Source: Bacteroidia bacterium
Lineage (GTDB): Bacteria; Bacteroidota; Bacteroidia; Cytophagales; Cyclobacteriaceae
NCBI GenBank assembly: GCA_030432655.1
Contig: JAUILA010000001.1
Location: 186,001 to 250,000 of the forward strand
DNA length: 64,000 bases
Reading direction: 5' to 3'
This document shows, in pieces, positions 59,235 to 64,000 of this stretch (position 1 is the first letter of the stretch; each line of letters opens with the position of its first letter). Under the pieces are notes generated by a model, which saw nothing but the letters and a program-made list of their open reading frames with translations, had not been told where the DNA came from and made no database searches. Both the position numbers and the translations under genes were made by a program.

Positions 59235-60731
59235 ATGAAGAAATATGATCTTGTGGTGATCGGGGCCGGACCATCCGGATATGCGGCTGCCATGCGTGCA
59301 CTGGATTTCAGGAAAAATGTGTTATTGGTGGAAAAGGGGCGTATCGGTGGTGCCGGTGTGACAAACGGTGCACTTTCCTCAAAAACGTGGTGGGAAATTT
59401 CCCGTGAGGTCAGACAGTTTAACAACAGCCTGAAACGATTTAATATTCATCAGCCGGAGGTCAATTTCGATGAGGTGCAGGGCGAGGTTCGCCGTGCAGT
59501 AAAAGAACGCGTTCTGCAACTGGAAGATCATCTCGCCCTCGTCAGGTCTTCTGAGAAATTCGGGAAATACCTTGATTACCTCCAGGGCAGTGCCAGGGTG
59601 GTTTCAAAAAATGAGGTGGAGATCACCTCCGAAAAGCGGATTGAAACAGTGCAAGCGGAGAACATCATCCTCGCAACAGGGAGCAAGCCTCGCAGGCTTC
59701 CCGATGTCCCGGTAGATGAAAAAATTATCATGACCAGCGACGGGATTGAGCACATGGATCATTTGCCGAAAAGCATTGTGATTGTGGGTGCTGGAGTTGT
59801 GGGCTGTGAATACGCCACGATCCTTTCGTCCTTTCATGGAACACGGGTTAACCTGATAGATAAGGGGGATCACATTTTACCCTTTGAAGATGAAGACGTG
59901 GTGTCGGTAATTGAGCGGAACCTCGAGCTTGCCGGTGTTCGTATTCATCGAAATTCAACGCTTTCCCGAATGGAGGTCACGGACGGACTGGTCACGTACG
60001 AACTGGCCTATAAAGACGGGTCCAAGGAGATTTTTCATGTAGAGAAAGCACTCATCAGCATCGGCAGGGAGCCTAATTTTAATGATTTGTGGGATGCCTC
60101 ATTAGCCATTGAAACAAACCCCAGGGGTATCAACAATGATGATACCCGTACAGGCGTACCGAACATCTACGCGATCGGTGATCTTACCGCCGATATTGCC
60201 CTGGTGAATGTTGGCGAACTGGAAGGCAGGCATGCCGTGGAGAAGATGTTTGGCAATCCGGAAAAGCGGATGATGTATGAGAATATAAGCACGATCATGT
60301 TCCTTAACCCGGAAGTGGCAGGAGTAGGTCTGAATGAAACGAAAGCGCGCCAGCTGAATTTGTCTTACCGGGTGGCTTCCCTGGATTACAGTGTAATTCC
60401 GCGCGCCATCGCCAAAAGAAACACGGAGGGGTTCATAAAATTACTGGTAACTGATGATGATGAAATGAAAGTGCTGGGAATGCGGGTAGTGGGTAATCAT
60501 GCTTCCAGTGCTATCCAGGCAGTAGCCCTGCTGATAAGTATGGACAAAGGGATTGAGGAACTTGCTGAGTGTGTACATCCGCACCCGTCTATTACAGAAG
60601 GAATCCAGGAATGTGTCAGAATGCTCCTGGGAAAATCAATGATGAAGCCCGATGCGATGGATGCCCGGATCAGCTGCCGGAGGTTCAGGGACGGGGTTTA
60701 TGAAACCCTCGACGTCGATGGGTTTTTTTAA
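59235..60731 (+). CDS. Lipoamide-dehydrogenase-like flavoprotein lacking the redox cysteines
   Basis: 498 residues. The FAD motif is VVIGAGPSGYAAAMRAL, the NAD motif IVIVGAGVVGCEYATILSSF, the second FAD motif NIYAIGDLT, and the C-terminal interface keeps HPHPSITEGIQECVR. The active-site loop reads GGAGVTNGALSSKTWWE where active enzymes have GGTCLNxGCIPSK, so both cysteines (positions 41 and 46) are Gly and Ala. It cannot be a standard dihydrolipoyl or glutathione reductase; a transhydrogenase or quinone reductase role is possible. No partner 2-oxoacid dehydrogenase gene lies nearby. Confidence 0.85.
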   Translation: MKKYDLVVIGAGPSGYAAAMRALDFRKNVLLVEKGRIGGAGVTNGALSSKTWWEISREVRQFNNSLKRFNIHQPEVNFDEVQGEVRRAVKERVLQLEDHLALVRSSEKFGKYLDYLQGSARVVSKNEVEITSEKRIETVQAENIILATGSKPRRLPDVPVDEKIIMTSDGIEHMDHLPKSIVIVGAGVVGCEYATILSSFHGTRVNLIDKGDHILPFEDEDVVSVIERNLELAGVRIHRNSTLSRMEVTDGLVTYELAYKDGSKEIFHVEKALISIGREPNFNDLWDASLAIETNPRGINNDDTRTGVPNIYAIGDLTADIALVNVGELEGRHAVEKMFGNPEKRMMYENISTIMFLNPEVAGVGLNETKARQLNLSYRVASLDYSVIPRAIAKRNTEGFIKLLVTDDDEMKVLGMRVVGNHASSAIQAVALLISMDKGIEELAECVHPHPSITEGIQECVRMLLGKSMMKPDAMDARISCRRFRDGVYETLDVDGFF

Positions 60732-61411
60732 TCATAAAAGACACTGATATCATCAAGGTCCTTGCGTTGTAATTTCGGGACCAGCGCATCATCAGCAGGA
60801 TACCCGACAGGGATAAGCAGGTACGGTCGTTCATTCTCCGGACGGTCAAGAATCTTTGTCAGAAAATTCATGGGGCTCGGCGTGTGTGTGAGCGCAACCA
60901 GTCCCGCTTTGTGAATGGCACTCAGCAGAAAGCCGCAGGCGAGCCCAACCGATTCGTTTACATAATAATTTGTGTGTCGCGTGCCTTTTTCGTCGAGGTC
61001 AAATGCTTTTTTGAAGACAATGATAAGGTAAGGAGCAACTTCGAGAAAAGGCTTTTTCCAGTCCGTTTGTAAACGTTTCAGGTCCTCCAGCCATTCTTCA
61101 CTCATCCGGTTTGTATAGCTTTCCTTTTCCTCTTTTTCGGCTGCCTCACGAATTTTCCTTTTCAGATCTTTATCAGATACCACGCAGAATGTCCATGGTT
61201 GCTTGTGAGCACCTGAAGGCGCTGTGGAGGCTGTTCTTACAAGGTTTTCAATCACTTCCCGTTTTACTGGCCGTGAAGAGAAATCCCTGACTGAACGGCG
61301 TTTGTTCATGAACTCAAGAAACTCACGGCTTTGGTTCAGTGATTCTTCGGGTCCGGGATTCTGCCCGGCGAATGGAACAAACGGATACCCGTTAATCAGC
61401 TTTTCTTCCAT
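60728..61411 (-). CDS. Nitroreductase family protein
   Basis: 227 residues. NKRRSVRDFSSRPVKREVIE and ASTAPSGAHKQPWTFCVV form the FMN-binding start, with VNESVGLACGFLLSAIHKAG and the ending PYLLIPVGYPADDALVP. It is closest in look to the iodotyrosine-deiodinase-like/BluB-like branch of FMN reductases. Substrate unknown. Its end overlaps the convergent flavoprotein gene by 4 bases. Confidence 0.87.
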   Translation of the reverse strand: MEEKLINGYPFVPFAGQNPGPEESLNQSREFLEFMNKRRSVRDFSSRPVKREVIENLVRTASTAPSGAHKQPWTFCVVSDKDLKRKIREAAEKEEKESYTNRMSEEWLEDLKRLQTDWKKPFLEVAPYLIIVFKKAFDLDEKGTRHTNYYVNESVGLACGFLLSAIHKAGLVALTHTPSPMNFLTKILDRPENERPYLLIPVGYPADDALVPKLQRKDLDDISVFYD

Positions 61412-61460
61412 GGCGCTAAATTGAGAATTATAATAGTTTAAAAATGTAGGCGGGCTGACA

Positions 61461-62057
61461 TTACTTATGCCGATCCTTAAGCACCCTGATTACATCGTCC
61501 AGGTTGTGTCCCCTGGCCGCCAGCAGAACCAGGTAATGGTACATAAGGTCTGCCGCTTCATTCAGGAATAAATCAGGGTTGTCATCTTTTGATTCGATGA
61601 CAAGTTCCACGGCCTCTTCACCAACTTTCTGGGCGACTTTATTAATGCCTTTTCTAAGTAATTCGTTGGTATACGAACCTTCCTGCGGATTGCTGATACG
61701 GTCACGGATCGTATTCTCCAGGAAGCCCAGGTCCTGGTGGTCATTTTCATCCCCGAAACAGGTGGCGGCACCGGTGTGGCAGACAGGCCCTTCCGGCCGG
61801 GCCTGGACAAGGATTGTATCCTGATCACAATCCAGCTGAAGACTGGTCACATGTAAATAATTCCCGGAAGTTTCACCTTTGGTCCAGAGAGTTTCCCGGC
61901 TGCGGCTGTGGAAGGTGACTTTACCGGTTTCCAGGGTTTTGATCCATGCTTCCCGGTTCATATAGCCCAGCATAAGGATATTTCTGGAAATGCTGTCCTG
62001 TACAATGGCAGGGATAAGTCCTTTGGAAAAGTCAGGTTCTTTTTCAGGGATTTTCAT
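61461..62057 (-). CDS. hisIE: Bifunctional phosphoribosyl-AMP cyclohydrolase / phosphoribosyl-ATP diphosphatase
   Basis: 198 residues from the ATG at 62057. The HisI part has NILMLGYMNREAWIKTLETG, KVTFHSRSRETLWTKGETSG, LDCDQDTILVQARPEG and PVCHTGAATCFG with the zinc cysteines. The HisE part follows (KVGEEAVELVIESKDDNPDL, NEAADLMYHYLVLLAARG). It performs steps two and three of histidine synthesis. No other his genes adjoin it. The ATG comes 2 bases after the T-run of the tesA terminator. Confidence 0.95.
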   Translation of the reverse strand: MKIPEKEPDFSKGLIPAIVQDSISRNILMLGYMNREAWIKTLETGKVTFHSRSRETLWTKGETSGNYLHVTSLQLDCDQDTILVQARPEGPVCHTGAATCFGDENDHQDLGFLENTIRDRISNPQEGSYTNELLRKGINKVAQKVGEEAVELVIESKDDNPDLFLNEAADLMYHYLVLLAARGHNLDDVIRVLKDRHK

Positions 62058-62059
62058 TC

Positions 62060-62093
62060 TCCAAAAATACAAAAGTCCCGGACAAACGGGACT
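62060..62093 (-). terminator. Intrinsic terminator between tesA and hisIE
   Basis: Minus strand: AGTCCCG (62093-62087) pairs with CGGGACT (62080-62074) over 7 bp with a 6-base loop, followed by TTTTGTATTTTT. It should end the arylesterase transcript. The sequence TATTTTTG (62069-62062) inside the T-rich tract also matches a -7 element for hisIE. Confidence 0.65.
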
Positions 62094-62114
62094 ATTTTAG
62101 CGCAACAGTCTGTA

Positions 62115-62729
62115 TCAGAGAATTGGCTCCAGGGCCTCCATGACATTGTCGGCAACGATCTTATGTCCTTGCTGATTGGGGTGAATACCATCCGGCTGAT
62201 TGAGTGATTTATCTCCGGCAACCCCGTTAAGAAGAAAAGGGATGAGCGTGGCATCGTTGTTTTCAGCGAGTTGAGGAAAGATCCTGCTGAATTTTTCGGA
62301 GTAATCAGGTCCCATGTTAGGAGGGACCATCATCCCTGCAATCACAATTCTAACCTCCGGATTTTTATCCCTGGTCTTGTCAATAATGGCCTGCAGGTTT
62401 TCCCTGGTCTGCTCCAGTGGCAAGCCCCGAAGTCCATCATTCGCGCCTAATTCAAGCACCAGAATGTCTACCGGACGTTTCAGAACCCAATCAATCCGGC
62501 TGTTACCTCCTGCACTGGTTTCCCCACTGACGCCTGCATTGATGACCGTGTAGTTAAGGCCACGTTCCTTTAAGCGCTGTTCGACCAGGGCGGGAAATGC
62601 CTGCTCGCGAGCCAGTCCGAGTCCGGCAGTCAGGCTGTCACCAAAAAAGAGAATCACCTTTTCTTCTTCCTGAAAAGATGTCAGAAAAGGCAGGGATAAC
62701 AGTATCAAAAAGTTAAAAACTCGTCTCAT
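62115..62729 (-). CDS. tesA: SGNH/GDSL arylesterase (TesA-like)
   Basis: 204 residues. A signal peptide (MRRVFNFLILLSLPFLTSFQ) is followed by the four SGNH blocks: VILFFGDSLTAGLGL with the catalytic Ser, NAGVSGETSAGG, LVLELGANDGLRGLP, and PDGIHPNQQGH with Asp and His. It is an exported esterase/lysophospholipase of the E. coli TesA type. It is divergent from ybbA, the same arrangement as in E. coli. Confidence 0.92.
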   Translation of the reverse strand: MRRVFNFLILLSLPFLTSFQEEEKVILFFGDSLTAGLGLAREQAFPALVEQRLKERGLNYTVINAGVSGETSAGGNSRIDWVLKRPVDILVLELGANDGLRGLPLEQTRENLQAIIDKTRDKNPEVRIVIAGMMVPPNMGPDYSEKFSRIFPQLAENNDATLIPFLLNGVAGDKSLNQPDGIHPNQQGHKIVADNVMEALEPIL

Positions 62730-62858
62730 ATTGTTTATTTTACGCAGCTTATATCAAAAATTGATCCGAATATCAGACCTTTCGTATAAATGTTTAAACT
62801 ATTATGTCTTTTTTTCGCTATTAATACAAGAATCAACGCAAAACCCTGACACCTCTGT

Positions 62859-63548
62859 ATGGAAAATATTCTCAGTGTTGAAAACCTGACTAAACGTTTT
62901 ACTTCTGGTGACCGTGAATTAACGGTACTTGACAATATAACTTTCAATTTGCGCAAAGGTTCCTCACTGGCGGTGGTCGGACCATCCGGTAGCGGTAAAA
63001 CGACCTTACTTGGGTTGTGTGCGGGACTGGACGTGCCGACAGAGGGCAGTGTTACCCTGGCGGGGATCAAACTAAACGCACTGGACGAGGACGACCGGGC
63101 GTTTATGCGGAACAAGCATGTCGGATTCATCTTTCAGAATTTCCAATTACTTCCGACGCTGACGGCCGAGGAGAATGTACTGATTCCCCTGGAACTTCGT
63201 GGGGAACGACCCGATTATCAACTGGCGCGTGAGTTGCTGGGAAGAGTTGGCCTTGGCGACCGAAGTTCCCATTATCCTTCCCAGCTTTCCGGCGGGGAAC
63301 AGCAGCGGGTCGCAATGGCACGGGCATTCATCACCCGTCCTGAGATACTTTTTGCGGATGAGCCAACCGGAAATCTGGATGAAAGTACGGCGGAAACGGT
63401 TACAGAGCTTCTTTTTGATTTAAACCGGGAGGCAGGTACCACCCTGGTTCTGGTTACACACAATATGGAACTGGCCTCTTTCACTGAACGAATACTGGAA
63501 TTGAGAGGTGGTCACCTGGTGAAGGATACGGCACATATCCCCGGATAA
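62859..63548 (+). CDS. ybbA: YbbA-like ABC transporter ATP-binding protein
   Basis: 229 residues. Walker A is VVGPSGSGKTTLLGL, the Q-loop FIFQNFQLLPTLTAEENVLI, the signature LSGGEQQRVAMARAFI, Walker B ILFADEPTGNLDEST, and the H-loop VTHNMELA. This is the LolD/MacB/YbbA branch, which drives a FtsX-type permease. The permease gene overlaps its stop by one codon, and the divergent neighbour is the TesA-like esterase. Confidence 0.92.
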   Translation: MENILSVENLTKRFTSGDRELTVLDNITFNLRKGSSLAVVGPSGSGKTTLLGLCAGLDVPTEGSVTLAGIKLNALDEDDRAFMRNKHVGFIFQNFQLLPTLTAEENVLIPLELRGERPDYQLARELLGRVGLGDRSSHYPSQLSGGEQQRVAMARAFITRPEILFADEPTGNLDESTAETVTELLFDLNREAGTTLVLVTHNMELASFTERILELRGGHLVKDTAHIPG

Positions 63549-64000
63549 TGGATTACATCATAAAACTGAAACGTAAAAAGAAGTCCTTCTGGAAGGATGG
63601 ATTTGTATGGAGAATGGCCTGGCGCGATGCCCGTCATAATATGTACCGGCTATTTCTGTTTGTTTCTTCTGTGATCATAGGAATTGCAGCCCTGGTTTCC
63701 ATCAATTCTTTCAACATCAATCTTCAGGCAAATATTGACCGGCAGGCAAAAGAGCTGCTTGGGGCGGATTTCGTGATAAGTGCTTCGGAGGAGTTTCAGG
63801 AGGAACTTGCGGTGGCAATGGATTCGGCCGGTGGGTACCAGGCTTCCGAAGTGACCATGGCATCGATGGCCCGGTTCATGACTTCGACACCAGGTACACG
63901 CCTGATCAGGCTGGTGGCGATGGAAGGTGATTTTCCTTTCTACGGTGTTGTTGAAACGACGCCCGGGGATGCCCTTTCCCGGATGAAGCAGGGCCAGACC
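63548..64000 (+). CDS. ybbP: YbbP-like ABC transporter permease (FtsX fold), N-terminal part
   Basis: Partial; the window ends after 151 codons with no stop. It opens with MDYIIKLKRKKKSFWKDGFV, then WRMAWRDARHNMYRLFLFVS and a first membrane helix (SVIIGIAALVSINSFNINL), then a periplasmic MacB_PCD-like region (LLGADFVISASEEFQEELAV; TPGTRLIRLVAMEGDFPFYG). This matches YbbP-type permeases, usually of about 800 residues. The ATG overlaps the ybbA stop (TAATG). Confidence 0.88.
   Translation, partial: MDYIIKLKRKKKSFWKDGFVWRMAWRDARHNMYRLFLFVSSVIIGIAALVSINSFNINLQANIDRQAKELLGADFVISASEEFQEELAVAMDSAGGYQASEVTMASMARFMTSTPGTRLIRLVAMEGDFPFYGVVETTPGDALSRMKQGQT

Noticed and set aside
62735-63130. 131-codon minus-strand open frame overlapping ybbA
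   Set aside because: It mirrors the Walker A region of ybbA and has no features of its own.
1-64000. Mobile elements, CRISPR arrays, defence islands, tRNA or rRNA genes
   Set aside because: I looked for transposases, integrases, regular repeats and cloverleaf-like sequence and found none I could support; gene content is core chromosomal.

Overview
The window looks like chromosomal core sequence from a member of the Bacteroidota, most likely the order Cytophagales. The evidence is a type IX secretion cargo protein with a gliding-motility-type C-terminal domain followed by a PorP/SprF partner, a TonB receptor with a DUF4249 partner, the long (660-residue) form of IspG, the gene order parA-parB-DUF5683-dapB-lepB, and several TAnnTTTG promoter elements (the Bacteroidota -7 box). 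I see no tRNA or rRNA gene, CRISPR array, prophage or insertion sequence. Genes are dense and often overlap by a few bases.

Layout: 1-3785 is the end of a cytochrome oxidase cluster (ctaB end, two subunit III genes, subunit IV, a degenerate SCO-like protein, DUF420, DUF983). 3827-10907 holds a very large NtrY-like histidine kinase coupled to a large envelope protein. 10908-20390 mixes an MlaEF lipid transporter, a dehydrogenase, a hydrolase, ispG and small genes, a TPR protein, an SRAP-family protein without its active site, and a YheT-type hydrolase. 20495-23763 is a TonB receptor with its DUF4249 lipoprotein. 24306-32848 (minus strand) carries lepB, dapB, DUF5683, parB, parA, a metallo-hydrolase, yidC and pyrG. 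33167-38001 is the type IX secretion pair. 38071-43957 carries cca, a TPR protein, an ECF sigma factor with a putative anti-sigma factor, ftsE, a transaldolase/F6P aldolase, the SRP RNA, two unknown genes and the ribosomal protein bTHX.

43967-52565 is an aromatic amino acid region: a complete trp operon (trpEGDCFBA) ending in a DAHP synthase gene, then phenylalanine 4-hydroxylase. Each transcription unit begins with a small leader peptide and a set of mutually exclusive hairpins. The trp leader encodes Trp-His-Trp. The leader before phenylalanine hydroxylase is packed with Tyr and Phe codons. The second attenuator, which would make Tyr synthesis from Phe depend on Tyr (or Phe) tRNA charging, is the most interesting element I found.

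52660-56247 looks like a sulfur module: a cysteine-bearing Crp/Fnr regulator, an SLC13 anion transporter, a perfect 16-bp Crp/Fnr-type palindrome, and a persulfide dioxygenase-rhodanese fusion. 56244-64000 carries a KtrAB potassium system, an SRPBCC protein, a lipoamide-dehydrogenase-like flavoprotein lacking both redox cysteines, a nitroreductase, hisIE, and the tesA/ybbA/ybbP cluster, which is cut by the window end.
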